This document shows positions 44,155 through 53,404 of a DNA stretch of 64,000 bases, piece after piece. The notes below the pieces were generated by a model. It had not been told where the DNA came from and searched no databases. It saw nothing but the letters and a program-made list of their open reading frames with translations. The position numbers were made by a program, and so were the translations under genes. Origin of the DNA: Streptomyces sp. NBC_01571 (lineage in GTDB: Bacteria > Actinomycetota > Actinomycetes > Streptomycetales > Streptomycetaceae); contig NZ_JAPEPZ010000003.1 of the NCBI RefSeq assembly GCF_026339875.1, positions 62,001 through 126,000 of the forward strand, read 5' to 3'. Every line of letters begins with the position of its first letter. The first letter of the stretch is position 1.

Positions 44155-47100
44155 GTGTTGAGACCTCCGATACGCAACCGCCACAGACGCGCAGTTGCGG
44201 CCGGCAGACTGGCCCTGATCGCCACCGCACTAAGCCTGGTTGTAGCCCTCCCCCAATTCCCCGCCGTCGCCGACGACTCCGCCCCCGCTCCGTCGGACCC
44301 GCTCCTCGCGGCCCGGGCCGAGGCCCTCTCGACCGGAAAGAACGTCCCCGTCGATGCACTGACCACCGAGGTCTCCACCACCGAAGCACTTCCGGACGGC
44401 ACCTTCACCAACACCACCAGCGCACTGCCCACCCGGGTCTTCCAAGACGGCGTATGGGCTCCGGTGGACTCCACACTGGTCGCCGACGGCCACGGCGGTT
44501 ACGCACCCAGGGCCACGCCGAACGCCGTGACCCTCTCGGGCGGCGGTAACGGCCCGCTGGTCACCCTCACCCACGCTGACGGACCCAGCATGGCTCTGAC
44601 CCTGCCCTTCAGGCTGCCCGCACCGACCATCGACGACGACACCGCGTTCTACCCCTCGGTACTGCCCGGCGTCGACCTGTCGGTATCCGTCACCGACCAA
44701 GGCGGATTCAGCGACGTCCTGGTCGTCCATGACGCGGATGCCGCGGCCAATCCCCAGCTGCAGCAACTCAAGCTGGCGGTCGACGCCCACGACCTGACGC
44801 TGGCCACCACCGACTCCGACACCATGAAGGCGACCACCGCTGACGGGGACCTGGCCTACACCAGCCCGCAGCCGCTGATGTGGGACTCCTCCACCACCCC
44901 GGCCAAGGCCGACGAACCGGTCGCCGGCGTGAAGTCCTCAGTGGACGGCCCAGGTCCGCAAGCCGACACCGAGCCGGTCTCCATGACCGCCACCAGCAAA
45001 GCCGTGACGCTAACCCCGGACGCGGACATGCTCACCGATCCCGACACCACCTACCCGGTGTACATCGACCCCTACACCAACCCGGTCACCTCCACCGCCG
45101 GCCACTACACAGAGGTCTACTCCAGCTCGACCTGCGACAACTCCCCGCAGTACGACAAGGCGCAGACCAATGGTCAGGGCGCGGGCTACCAGCGATGGGG
45201 CGGAGCCTGCGGTGTCGGCTTGGAGCGTTCGTACTGGGCGGTCAACACCAGTGGGCTGCACTCCTCGTTCGTCGTCTACGACGCCTACGTGAAAATCTCC
45301 ACCACCTACGCGGCAAGCTACAACTGCAGCCAGGACCAGCCGCTCACGCTCCACACCACCAACGCGATCAGCTCCAGCACCGACTGGCTGTCCCGTCCCG
45401 GCGTCCACGACACTGCCTTCCCGCCGGTGACCGACACGGTGCCAAGCGGTGCCAACTCCGGCAGTTCCTGCAGTAACAGCACCGCCACCTTCCACGTCAC
45501 CGACCAGGCTCAGAAGATCGCCGACCAGGACGGCAACGGCTACGACGCCGACGGCACCTTCGGCGATGGCACCAACTACTGGACCATCGGCCTGTACGGC
45601 AACGAATCGGAATCGTCGAGCAACGACGACTACCTGCGCCTGTCCACCACGCTGACCCTCACCACCAAGTTCGACATCCCGCCCGGCATCCCCACCAGTC
45701 TGCACACCACCCCGGCCGCCACCGACGCATCGGCCGCCTGCACCACCAACGGCGTGGGCTGGATCGGCACCACCACCTACTCCGATGCCGGCAGCAACAT
45801 CACGCTGCACTCCACCGTCACCAGCCAGATCTCCGGCGAGAAGGTCAAAGCCCACTACTACGTCTGGGACCGCACCATCGACCCGGACGGCGACGGCAAC
45901 GGCGCCTCCGTCTCGACCCCGGACAGCGGCTGGTTGGCCTCCGGCACGGACGCAGCGATGCCGCTCGGCGCCACGCTGAAGGACGGCCACCAGTACGGCT
46001 GGGACGTCTACGCCGAGGACGACTCTCCCGACCAGAACCTGACCTCGGGCAAGTCCGACCACTGCTGGTTCACCACCGACTTCACCGCGCCGCCCACCCC
46101 GGACATCACCGGCAACCCCGCCTTCCCGCAGGTCGGAACCGCCCGAGACGGCGACCCCGTCTACGCCGGCCCAGGTAAGACCACCGCCTTCACCGTGGCC
46201 GGCACCGACGCCCCCGCCAGCGACGACACCTGCGACCCTGGCACGTGCAAGTCCAGCGGCATGAAGTCCTTCCTGTGGCAGCTCGACTCGCCGCCCACCG
46301 ACGCCGACGGCCAGACCGCCGCGGTTTCCGGCACCGACAGCCAGGGACGCTCCACCGCCACCATCCCGGTCCCCATCCAGGACTGGGGTGTGCACACCCT
46401 GTACGTCGCCGGCGTCGACAAGGCCGGCAACATCTCCACCAGCACCGCCGGCTACACCTTCACGGTGCCGTGGAATCCGGCGACCAAAATCAAACCCGGT
46501 GACATCTCCGGCGACGGCGTACCGGACCTGCTCGCCACCACCAAGACCGGCGACCTCGACCTCGTCCCCGGCAACCAGGACCCCGCCCAGGCCACCGCCC
46601 CGGTCCACAGCGACCCGGTCACCGACACCCCACCGGCCGTCACCGGCCCGGTCACCGTGTCCACCAAGGAGGACTCACCCGACGGCACCGGCTGGAACAA
46701 CTACCTCATCACCCACCGCGGCAACCTGCACGGCGCCAACGGCGACGACCTCTGGGCATACAACAAAACCAGTCAGAACCTCTACATCGTCAAGAACGAC
46801 CTCGACCCGGTCGATGACGCGGCCATTCCGAGAAAGCCCTGGTCCACCTTCGGCGGCTTCGTCGACAAGCGCTTCGACCGCGTCGCCAAGGACGCTTGCG
46901 CACCCTCCGACGTCGTCGCGGACGACACACGCTGCCGCACCACCGACTACAACAGCACGAGCTGGAACATCAGCCAACTCATCGCCCCAGGCAACGTCTT
47001 CGGCAACACCGACGACTATCCCGCCGTCATCACCGTCGAAAACAAAGAACTCTGGATATACCAGTCCGACGGCGGATACCACTTGAAGAACCCGATCCTG

Positions 47101-48162
47101 CTCGGCGACGGCGACTGGACCACCCAGACCCTCATCGCAGCCGGCACCTTCAAGGGCAAGCCGGTCCTGTGGTCCCGCGACAACACCACCGGCCAGCTGT
47201 ACAGCTACCCGGTCACTGTCGACCCGACCACCCTGCTTCCGGCTCTGCTCCATCCGACCGCACGCACCAGCCTCGGGCTCACCCTGTCACCGACCCTCTA
47301 CCCCGTGGTCGCCTCCCCCGGCGACGTCAACAGCCCCGTCCAGACCGGCGACACCAACCCCGGCGCCCCGGACGGCAACCCCGACCTCTACGCTCTGGGC
47401 CCCTTCGGACAGTTGGTCGAGTACAACTATCGCCAGAGCCCGGTCCTGACCTCGCCGCCCACCTACGGCTTCGCCTCACCGGTCATGCTGGGATCGGTCA
47501 CAGACACCGCCACCCACTGGTGGAAGCTCGCCGAAGGCAGCGGTACCACCACCGCCGACAGCACCGGCACGCTCAACGCCACGTTGTCCGGCGGCTACTC
47601 CTGGACCAGCGACACCGGCCGAGGAAACGCAGTCACCCTCAACGGCACCACCGGCTACGGCAATACGACGGGGCCGGCCGTAGACACCTCCAAGAGCTTC
47701 ACCGTCTCCGCCTGGGTCAAGCTCACCTCACTCGGCACCGCCAACAGCACCTTCCTCTCCCAGAACGGCACCACCAACAACGGCTTCCAGCTCTACTACT
47801 CCTCCGGCGCCCAAGCCTGGGCGTTCGGCCGGCACAGCACCGACGCCACCGGCGCCGTCTGGCGAGCAACCTACGGCGGCAAACCGGTGGCTGGCCGTTG
47901 GACCCACCTCGTCGGCATCTACGACGCTTCCGCCAAGGAGATCCACCTGTACGTCGACGGGAAACTCGTGTCCACCAACGACTGGACATACACGCCCTGG
48001 AACGCCACCGGCCCCGTCCAGATCGGCCGGAAACTCGCATCCGGGACCTACGGCGAATTCAGCAACGGCGCGATCAGCAACGTCCGCATATTTCCCACCG
48101 CCCTGCCTCCTGCAGACGCTTCGGCCGATGGTGATCTTCCCAAGGTCGCTCAGCTCGACTGA
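44155..48162 (+). CDS. Secreted LamG-domain protein, partner of the RHS toxin
   Basis: From GTG 44155 (GAAGGAAG upstream), 1,335 aa with a signal peptide ending near residue 42 (ALIATALSLVVALPQFPAVAD). The middle is beta-rich: a region around 270-500 (YPVYIDPYTNPVTS...SYWAVNTSGLHSSFVVYDAYVKIST) typical of wall-associated RHS-linked proteins, fibronectin-like stretches, and a propeller-like piece GDISGDGVPDLLATTKTGDLDLVPGN (~780). The end is a LamG/concanavalin-type domain (~1120-1320: HWWKLAEGSGTTTADSTG...FTVSAWVKLT...RWTHLVGIYDASAKEIHLYVDGKLV). Proteins like this often neighbour RHS toxins in Streptomyces. A role in surface display, adhesion or delivery is inference. Confidence 0.82.
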   Translation: MLRPPIRNRHRRAVAAGRLALIATALSLVVALPQFPAVADDSAPAPSDPLLAARAEALSTGKNVPVDALTTEVSTTEALPDGTFTNTTSALPTRVFQDGVWAPVDSTLVADGHGGYAPRATPNAVTLSGGGNGPLVTLTHADGPSMALTLPFRLPAPTIDDDTAFYPSVLPGVDLSVSVTDQGGFSDVLVVHDADAAANPQLQQLKLAVDAHDLTLATTDSDTMKATTADGDLAYTSPQPLMWDSSTTPAKADEPVAGVKSSVDGPGPQADTEPVSMTATSKAVTLTPDADMLTDPDTTYPVYIDPYTNPVTSTAGHYTEVYSSSTCDNSPQYDKAQTNGQGAGYQRWGGACGVGLERSYWAVNTSGLHSSFVVYDAYVKISTTYAASYNCSQDQPLTLHTTNAISSSTDWLSRPGVHDTAFPPVTDTVPSGANSGSSCSNSTATFHVTDQAQKIADQDGNGYDADGTFGDGTNYWTIGLYGNESESSSNDDYLRLSTTLTLTTKFDIPPGIPTSLHTTPAATDASAACTTNGVGWIGTTTYSDAGSNITLHSTVTSQISGEKVKAHYYVWDRTIDPDGDGNGASVSTPDSGWLASGTDAAMPLGATLKDGHQYGWDVYAEDDSPDQNLTSGKSDHCWFTTDFTAPPTPDITGNPAFPQVGTARDGDPVYAGPGKTTAFTVAGTDAPASDDTCDPGTCKSSGMKSFLWQLDSPPTDADGQTAAVSGTDSQGRSTATIPVPIQDWGVHTLYVAGVDKAGNISTSTAGYTFTVPWNPATKIKPGDISGDGVPDLLATTKTGDLDLVPGNQDPAQATAPVHSDPVTDTPPAVTGPVTVSTKEDSPDGTGWNNYLITHRGNLHGANGDDLWAYNKTSQNLYIVKNDLDPVDDAAIPRKPWSTFGGFVDKRFDRVAKDACAPSDVVADDTRCRTTDYNSTSWNISQLIAPGNVFGNTDDYPAVITVENKELWIYQSDGGYHLKNPILLGDGDWTTQTLIAAGTFKGKPVLWSRDNTTGQLYSYPVTVDPTTLLPALLHPTARTSLGLTLSPTLYPVVASPGDVNSPVQTGDTNPGAPDGNPDLYALGPFGQLVEYNYRQSPVLTSPPTYGFASPVMLGSVTDTATHWWKLAEGSGTTTADSTGTLNATLSGGYSWTSDTGRGNAVTLNGTTGYGNTTGPAVDTSKSFTVSAWVKLTSLGTANSTFLSQNGTTNNGFQLYYSSGAQAWAFGRHSTDATGAVWRATYGGKPVAGRWTHLVGIYDASAKEIHLYVDGKLVSTNDWTYTPWNATGPVQIGRKLASGTYGEFSNGAISNVRIFPTALPPADASADGDLPKVAQLD

Positions 48163-48180
48163 CGAACTCCCTCCCCTGGC

Positions 48181-48213
48181 GTGCCCGCACCTGGCGTATC
48201 CGGGTGCGGGCAC
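48181..48213 (+). terminator. Terminator after the LamG gene
   Basis: An 11-bp stem GTGCCCGCACC / GGTGCGGGCAC with a ~10-nt loop, 18 nt past the stop. 48214-48446 shows no gene. Confidence 0.75.
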
Positions 48214-48446
48214 ACCCGGTAGCGCCTCTGAGGATCAGGGTGACTAGGCCAAAGGACCTGTCCATTGTCGCGTCGACCACCCGAGGCCGTTGCTCGCACG
48301 CCAGGCATCCGTTGCGAAAGCGCCGCCCCGAACCGAACACGAGACCGTCGTGCAGTGACCCATCACCTCAGCCCGTTGCGGACAGCTCCCCTGCAGGGAG
48401 CGACAACCTCGTCGCTGAGGTCAGGCCGTGACGGCGCTGCCTCCGC

Positions 48447-48821
48447 TCAGCGGGCGATCCACGTTTTGATCTCGGAGGCGATGCTTCGTACGTCCAAGCC
48501 GTCGTGGCTGGCACGGGCCGCGAGGCCGGCGGCCTGCTTGGGCTGGACGTCCAGGATCTCGCCGCTGACCGAGAGGTAGGAGGCAGCGACGACCGCGCTG
48601 AACAGTTCGTTGGAGTGGTCAAGGGCCGGGCAGCGGATGAGCTGGTGCATGAGCGCCGCTGCCCGGTGGTGGGACTCGCTGTAGACGGGGGTGTCCATGA
48701 CCGTGTCGGCGTGCCGTGTGGCCGCGGCCGCGAGTGTGCCGAAGTCGGAGACGTCCGGGTCCCCGGGGATATGCCGGTGCGCAAGGTCGAGGAGCCATGC
48801 GCGGTCGATGCGGACGATCAC
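48447..48821 (-). CDS. Fic/Doc-like toxin
   Basis: The 124-aa protein (IVRIDRAWLLDLAHRHIPGDPDVSDFGTLAAAATRHADTVMDTPVYSESHHRAAALMHQLIRCPALDHSNELFSAVVAASYLSVSG) matches the short Doc-type toxins of Streptomyces. The motif HSNELFSAVVAASYL corresponds to the Fic HxFx(D/E)GNKR helix but is degenerate (N and E kept, no final GxxR). Activity may therefore differ from classical Doc phosphotransfer to EF-Tu. GTG 48821 overlaps the antitoxin stop (GTGA). Confidence 0.72.
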   Translation of the reverse strand: MIVRIDRAWLLDLAHRHIPGDPDVSDFGTLAAAATRHADTVMDTPVYSESHHRAAALMHQLIRCPALDHSNELFSAVVAASYLSVSGEILDVQPKQAAGLAARASHDGLDVRSIASEIKTWIAR

Positions 48822-49054
48822 GCGGCGGCCGCCGGCCCACGGTTGGCGGCCGGGCTTCCGAACTCTTCGGTGAAGGCGTCCCCGAAGGCGTCCGCAAAGT
48901 GCGCGCCCGCGTGGAGGAAGCGGTGCCGCAGGTCGTTGGACTCGTCAGCAAGCACCTGCTTGGCGTACTCCTGCACAGACAGGCCTGCGGCCTCGGCGCG
49001 CTCTGCGATTCCGGCGTGGATCTCGTCGGGCACTCGTACATTGATCTGCTTCAT
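48818..49054 (-). CDS. Ribbon-helix-helix antitoxin
   Basis: The 78-aa protein begins MKQINVRVPDEIHAGIAERAEAAGLSVQEYAKQVLADE, a standard Arc/CopG ribbon-helix-helix, with an acidic/aromatic tail (RFLHAGAHFADAFGDAFTEEFG) that probably wraps the toxin. It is translationally coupled to the Fic-like toxin by a 4-nt overlap. Such antitoxins normally repress their own operon. Confidence 0.8.
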   Translation of the reverse strand: MKQINVRVPDEIHAGIAERAEAAGLSVQEYAKQVLADESNDLRHRFLHAGAHFADAFGDAFTEEFGSPAANRGPAAAA

Positions 49055-49196
49055 ACGGGGAGCGTAGCGCTCTGTACTGGGCGCTACAACCGCTTTGAGG
49101 CATGCCGGTCTCCGGGCCGCCCGGGACGGGGTGAGGGGGTGAGGGGGTGAGGTGGCACGGCTGAGGCTGTGAAACCGCGTCACGTCACCCTGTCGG

Positions 49197-49307
49197 TCAC
49201 CGGTTCGCGGTGGCGGAGAAGGACGGCGTGGGCCGAGGAGTGCCCTCGGTGGCGTCGGTCTGGCTGTAAATGAAGTCAGCGAGGACGACAATGACAGCCG
49301 CACCCAC
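49197..49307 (-). CDS. Possible small membrane peptide
   Basis: A short frame reads VGAAVIVVLADFIYSQTDATEGTPRPTPSFSATANR and could be a one-helix membrane peptide from GTG 49307. The longer upward frame runs into the CRISPR repeats and is not credible. Weak. Confidence 0.25.
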   Translation of the reverse strand: MGAAVIVVLADFIYSQTDATEGTPRPTPSFSATANR

Positions 49308-49353
49308 CGAGATGACCGCAACGAGGTCACAGCTCAGTGGGCACTGCGTCGAT

Positions 49354-49565
49354 GGGGCCATCCCTGCGCGTGCGGGGAGCAGCGCCTCCTCTACACCGGC
49401 GACGAGCTCCACCCGGGACCATCCCTGCGCGTGCGGGGAGCAGTCCAGTCCGCCCCAGATTCCGTAGTGCTCGTTGGGACCATCCCCGCGCGTGCGGGGA
49501 GCAGACTACCGGCCGGTGAACGTTGTCTTGCAGCGCGGGGCCATCCCCGCGCGTGCGGGGAGCAG
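49354..49565 (-). CRISPR. Orphan type I-E CRISPR mini-array, 4 repeats
   Basis: Four 29-nt repeats start at 49354, 49415, 49476 and 49537, separated by three different spacers of exactly 32 nt (49383-49414, 49444-49475, 49505-49536). Repeats on the plus strand begin GGGACCATCCCCGCGCGTGC (or GGGGCC) and end GGGGAGCAG. The complement, CTGCTCCCCGCACGCGCGGG..., is the known Streptomyces I-E repeat form, so transcription should be on the minus strand. The two repeats at the low-coordinate end carry the same C-to-T change, as expected of the old, trailer-side end. No cas gene is in the window. Confidence 0.93.
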
Positions 49566-49691
49566 CTGCGTCTGGGCCCCGACGCTCGCTGGTACCCCTA
49601 CCTCCAGGACGACGACGGCGAATGGTGGCCCGCGGCACCAGCCGACACCGACCCCGTCGCAGCGCTCACCTCCGTCTGGCAACAGCGCTGA
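49566..49691 (+). pseudogene. Gene end abutting the CRISPR array
   Basis: Immediately after repeat 4 the frame reads LRLGPDARWYPYLQDDDGEWWPAAPADTDPVAALTSVWQQR, stop 49689-49691. It looks like a genuine protein C-terminus joined to the repeat. The array's leader is therefore probably missing. Family not recognised. Confidence 0.4.
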
Positions 49692-50215
49692 ACGGCGCGC
49701 AACTGGCGATGCAGGGGGCCCGGTGCCGGGGAACTGCCGGAGAGCCGTACGGAGGCGTTGGACGGGCTCGATCCGGCGTGGTGCCCTGCCTGGGGAATCG
49801 ACCGGCAGTGGGGCTTCCACCTCCGGCCGGCGGGGCGCTGCCCGTACGTGCGGGCGAGGTGCTCGTGCAGGGCGAGGACCTCGGAGCCTGGACGATGGCG
49901 CAGCGGGTCGGCTGGGATGCGCTGACGCCCGCGCAGCAGTGGATGCTCGACAGCGTCCTGGGACTGGAGCCCGCCGGCGAGGCGGAGCAGCCGCCTGCAC
50001 GCCGCACGCAAGCCGACCGGTGGGCCGGCCATCTCGCTGTGGCTCGTCAGTTCCACGCCCGCGAGGGGCACTTGAACGTGCCGCGCAAGCACGTCGAAGA
50101 CGTCGGGGGCGTCCCGGTCAAACTGGGTGGGTTCCTCGACAACACCCGCCGTAGGGGCCTCGAAACTCCCCTCGAGCGCCGCGCGGAACTCGACGCTCTC
50201 GGCATGCGCTGGTAG
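49692..50215 (+). pseudogene. Helicase-associated (HA) domain fragment
   Basis: One frame gives ELPESRTEALDGLDPAWCPAWGIDRQWGFHL. After a shift near 49830 the next frame gives ALPVRAGEVLVQGEDLGAWTMAQRVGWDALTPAQQWMLDSVLGLEP... WAGHLAVARQFHAREGHLNVPRKHVEDVGGVPVKLGGFLDNTRRR... RAELDALGMRW. These are HA-domain repeats from the end of large Streptomyces DEAD/DEAH-like helicases. The helicase motor is absent and the frame is broken. Confidence 0.7.
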
Positions 50216-50497
50216 GGCCGCCGGGACGGTAGGCGGCCGCCCCGGCGAGGGAACGGCAAGGCGACCGCCCTGGCCTGCCACGGTGACCGCAGCAGGAAGC
50301 CACCTCCCGCAAACGCGTCCACGGGGAGGAAGGTGGGTCGCCCATTGTGCACGCCTGATCCACAAGAAGTGATGGACTCTCGCTTGACGCAGAAGATTGG
50401 CGTGAGCGTCGGGAACGTGAGGAGAGCCGTACGGGTTGGATGGTTGTGAAGCGATCCTTTGCCCGTACGGCTGTCTCGCATCGTATCTGCACGGGTA

Positions 50498-50537
50498 TTT
50501 CCCAGCGCCGACTTGGGTTTCCCAGCGCCGAGTTGGC
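50498..50537. repeat. Tandem 20-bp repeat
   Basis: TTTCCCAGCGCCGACTTGGG is followed directly by a copy differing at two positions (50518-50537). It lies in the 50216-50843 stretch, where no gene was recognised. Confidence 0.6.
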
Positions 50538-50843
50538 GTCGCGGTGGATGGCTCAGCAGGACTCCCAGCTGCGTGAACGCCGCGGCCGCTGCGTGCCGAG
50601 GCTGGCGGGTGACTCTGTTGCGCTATTCCTTAGCCGATCAAAGCGGGTGCCGGAATCCGGCCCGCACGACCGGGCGCCTGGGCCTCAAGGAGCGCCTCCC
50701 GTCGCATCACCGGCCACGTCCTGCATTTGCGCAGCAGGGTCCGGGGTAACTCTGCTGCGCGTTTCGCTGGGGCGTGCGGGGTGACCCTGTCGGGGCCGGC
50801 AGCTGCGAGGTGACGTGGGGGCGTCAGGTCTCCCGGTGCTCGC

Positions 50844-52187
50844 TCAGAACAGTGCTGGGCCCTCGCCGCTGGTGTCCACGATGACTGGCCGGAACTGGGC
50901 AGGGAGGCCGTCCAGGCGGTCAGGACCGGCCGCGGCGGCCACGGCAGGGGCCGTCTCGGCCAGCCAGGTGCGAAACCGCTCGGCGGCTTCGCGGTAGGGG
51001 ACTCGCGCCAGGACACGGTGCTCGCCGGAGGGGCAGAAGTCGACGGCGACCGTGAGCAGGCAGGAACGGGGCGCCTGGTGACTGCCCGTCCAGGACACGC
51101 GCAGGACACCGCAGGGCTTGCGCCCGCGGGGGGCGCGGTGGGTCGGGCGCAGCGATCGGCAGGCTGTGTGGGCGGTCCATGCGGCGAGGTGCGGCAGGGG
51201 CAGGGTGGTGCGTGCGCGGCAGCCGGGGCAGCGGTGCCAGTGGCGGAGCCAGTCGTCGGTGGCGGTGTGGAAGAGGCGTGTGTAACGGTTCGCCACGCGG
51301 ATGTCGTTGCTGTACAGGTGGTCGGGGCGTTCCAGTGTGTTGCAGGACTGGCAGAGGGGGGCGCGGACGTAGCCGTGTTCGTGGCAGTGGTCGAGGACGG
51401 TGGCGGGCGCAGTGCGGCAGACGGCGCATGCCCACCCGGCCACCCTGCGGGAGGTACCGGGTTTCCTGCTGAGCACCGAGTACCGCTGGCCTTCCAGCTC
51501 TTTGTTGTACGGGCGCGGTGAGGCGGTGGGGTCCTCGGGGCTCGTCGTCTGCCGACCGCCGGCGTCTCGGGCCTGCCGGGGGTAGGAGGGTGGCTCGGTT
51601 GCGGCTGCGCCTGCCTGGCGGGTCCGCGCGGCTTGTACCCACTGCGTTTCGGTGTGCTCGGCCGCATCCAGCAGCCTGACCACAGCGCGCGGCAGCCACC
51701 ACGTGCGCTGCGTCCCGTCGCGGGTCTGTTCCACGAGTATCTGTCGCCAGTCGATCCCCGCCAGATGGTACGGCCGGCCGACTTCACGTCGTGCTGCCCG
51801 CGCGGGGCCGCCCGGCTCCTGCAGTTCCCGCGTGATGCGCCGGCGCCAACGCAGCGGCGTCTCCTCGTTGCACTCCTGCCTCGGCGCCCCACGAAACGGA
51901 CCGATGCGGACCAGGTCCTGCCGGTCCATTCCCACTGCGTTCAGTTCCGCGGCGGCCCGGCGCACCTCAGCCTCCGGGACACTCCACTGACCGCCGCTCG
52001 CCCTCACCGTCGCCACCACATGGCTGCCGAGCAGGACGTAGCCCGCCCGGGCATGGGTAGGAGAGCAGGTGAATGCCCCAGAAACCGTCGGCACAGCACT
52101 GTCGGCCGTCAAGTCGACCCACAGAGCGTCCGCTGTACCCAGGGTGATCAGGCCGTCCGTGCGACCGGGCATGACACGCTCTGACAT
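50844..52187 (-). CDS. Endonuclease VII-domain protein
   Basis: The 447-aa protein has a central recombination-endonuclease-VII-type zinc site at ~250-300: WACAVCRTAPATVLDHCHEHGYVRAPLCQSCNTLE, with two CxxC pairs and DHCH as the catalytic His region. A second Cys pair (HRCPGCRARTT) follows. The ~200-residue N-terminus and ~100-residue C-terminus are not recognised. T4 endonuclease VII family members cleave branched DNA; in actinobacteria they are found in phage and plasmid regions. The target here is unknown. Confidence 0.75.
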   Translation of the reverse strand: MSERVMPGRTDGLITLGTADALWVDLTADSAVPTVSGAFTCSPTHARAGYVLLGSHVVATVRASGGQWSVPEAEVRRAAAELNAVGMDRQDLVRIGPFRGAPRQECNEETPLRWRRRITRELQEPGGPARAARREVGRPYHLAGIDWRQILVEQTRDGTQRTWWLPRAVVRLLDAAEHTETQWVQAARTRQAGAAATEPPSYPRQARDAGGRQTTSPEDPTASPRPYNKELEGQRYSVLSRKPGTSRRVAGWACAVCRTAPATVLDHCHEHGYVRAPLCQSCNTLERPDHLYSNDIRVANRYTRLFHTATDDWLRHWHRCPGCRARTTLPLPHLAAWTAHTACRSLRPTHRAPRGRKPCGVLRVSWTGSHQAPRSCLLTVAVDFCPSGEHRVLARVPYREAAERFRTWLAETAPAVAAAAGPDRLDGLPAQFRPVIVDTSGEGPALF

Positions 52188-52418
52188 ACCGGCAGGCTAA
52201 CGGCCTGCAACGCGGCAACGGGTCTCCAAGTTCCTCGGTCAGCCGGGCCGCCGCCCGCAACTCCATATTCCTGAGCATCTGGTTCGTCAGCACCTCCCGT
52301 GCCCGCAGCCTCACCATCAGAACGTCAAGAACCGGGCAAGTCACCCTCGCGCATCAGCGGTCCCCGAGCCCGGACGAATTGAGCAACGGAGTCGCGGGCC
52401 GGGCCAAAGCCGCTGTCA

Positions 52419-52540
52419 TCACCGACGAGAAAGGCCGTGCTTTCGCCACGCGCTCGTACGGCACTTCGGCGAGCAGTACACCGTCTCGGTCTGTTTGCGC
52501 ACCGAGACGGACACACCGCACACCGGACACCGTCCCTGCG
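52419..52540 (-). pseudogene. Zinc-ribbon C-terminal fragment
   Basis: One minus-strand frame ends GRCPVCGVSVSVRKQTETVYCSPKCRTSAWRKHGLSRR. This is a CxxC...YCSxxCR ribbon common in short actinobacterial proteins. No start codon with a ribosome site is visible and an overlapping frame is also open, so status is unclear. Confidence 0.4.
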
Positions 52541-52629
52541 CCGATCTCGCCCTTGATGAGCCCCAGCCCCGGACAGACGGCCCGCTGGTAGTCCTGTGTG
52601 AGTATGCGTCCGAGACTCCGCATCCATGC

Positions 52630-52842
52630 TCATCTGCGGCGCGAGGTGCCAGTAGCAGCCAGCAGGTTCCGAACCTCCATCACGTTCATGTCTGTACGCT
52701 CAGCGATGCGGGCAGCCGGCTCCCCGGCTTGGTACGCGCTGACCACCACCGCGGTCAGCTTCCGGCGGGCCAGGTGAACCGCCGCTTGCGCCTCACGCAG
52801 TGCGACGGCCGCCGTCTCCAGGTCGTTCTCCTCGCTTGCCAT
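52630..52842 (-). CDS. Small helix-turn-helix protein
   Basis: From ATG 52842 the 70-aa product has a helical N-half ([32 protein letters not shown]) followed by [27 protein letters not shown], an HTH-like segment. It diverges from ssb with a 73-nt gap. It may be a regulator or small nucleoid protein; the family is not named. Confidence 0.6.
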   Translation of the reverse strand: MASEENDLETAAVALREAQAAVHLARRKLTAVVVSAYQAGEPAARIAERTDMNVMEVRNLLAATGTSRRR

Positions 52843-52915
52843 AGCGGTCATCGTGCCAGCGCCCACGCAGGGCCGATACGGTGGCATGTTCCAGCAAGAG
52901 GCAAGGGGTGACGGC

Positions 52916-53392
52916 ATGGCAGGCGAGACGCTGGTGACGGTGGTAGGCAACCTGACCGCCGATCCCGAACTGCGGCACACCAACTCCGGCATCCCCGTGG
53001 CAGCCTTCACCATCGCCTCCACTCCCCGCGTGTTCGACCGCGAGCGCAGCGAATTCATCGACGGGGACCCGCTGTTCCTGCGCTGCTCGCTCTGGCGCCA
53101 GGCCGGCGAGAACGCCGCGCAGTCCCTCACCCGAGGCATGAGGGTCATCGTCACCGGACGGCTCAGGCAGCGCACCTTCGACGACAAAGAGGGCGTCCGC
53201 CGCATCACCGTGGAGATCGACGCCGACGAGGTCGCAGCCTCTTTGACCTACGCGACCGCCCAGGTCACCAAGGCCTACGGCCAAGGCATGCCGTCCCAGA
53301 GCGGGCCCACGCCGACGGCCAGGTCAGTACCCGATTCCGCTTCCGCGCAGTCGTCCCCGAGTCCGGCACCCGCCGAGCCGCACCCGTTCTGA
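52916..53392 (+). CDS. ssb: Single-stranded DNA-binding protein (accessory)
   Basis: From ATG 52916 (AGGGGTG upstream) the 158-aa protein has the OB-fold of bacterial [37 protein letters not shown], then [48 protein letters not shown] Ser/Pro-rich tail ends AEPHPF rather than the canonical DDDIPF, so partner recruitment may be altered. No rpsF or rpsR neighbours, so this is a second, accessory SSB, as is common on plasmids and integrative elements. Confidence 0.88.
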   Translation: MAGETLVTVVGNLTADPELRHTNSGIPVAAFTIASTPRVFDRERSEFIDGDPLFLRCSLWRQAGENAAQSLTRGMRVIVTGRLRQRTFDDKEGVRRITVEIDADEVAASLTYATAQVTKAYGQGMPSQSGPTPTARSVPDSASAQSSPSPAPAEPHPF

Positions 53393-53404
53393 CCAGCAGC
53401 CCGG

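Noticed and set aside
45010..46608. 532-aa minus-strand frame
   Set aside because: Antisense shadow of the LamG protein gene; low-complexity Gly/Val/Arg composition and no ribosome site.
49327..49638. Open frames repeating PSPRVRGA or PARAGM
   Set aside because: These are translations of the CRISPR repeats; the exact 29/32-nt periodicity explains them.
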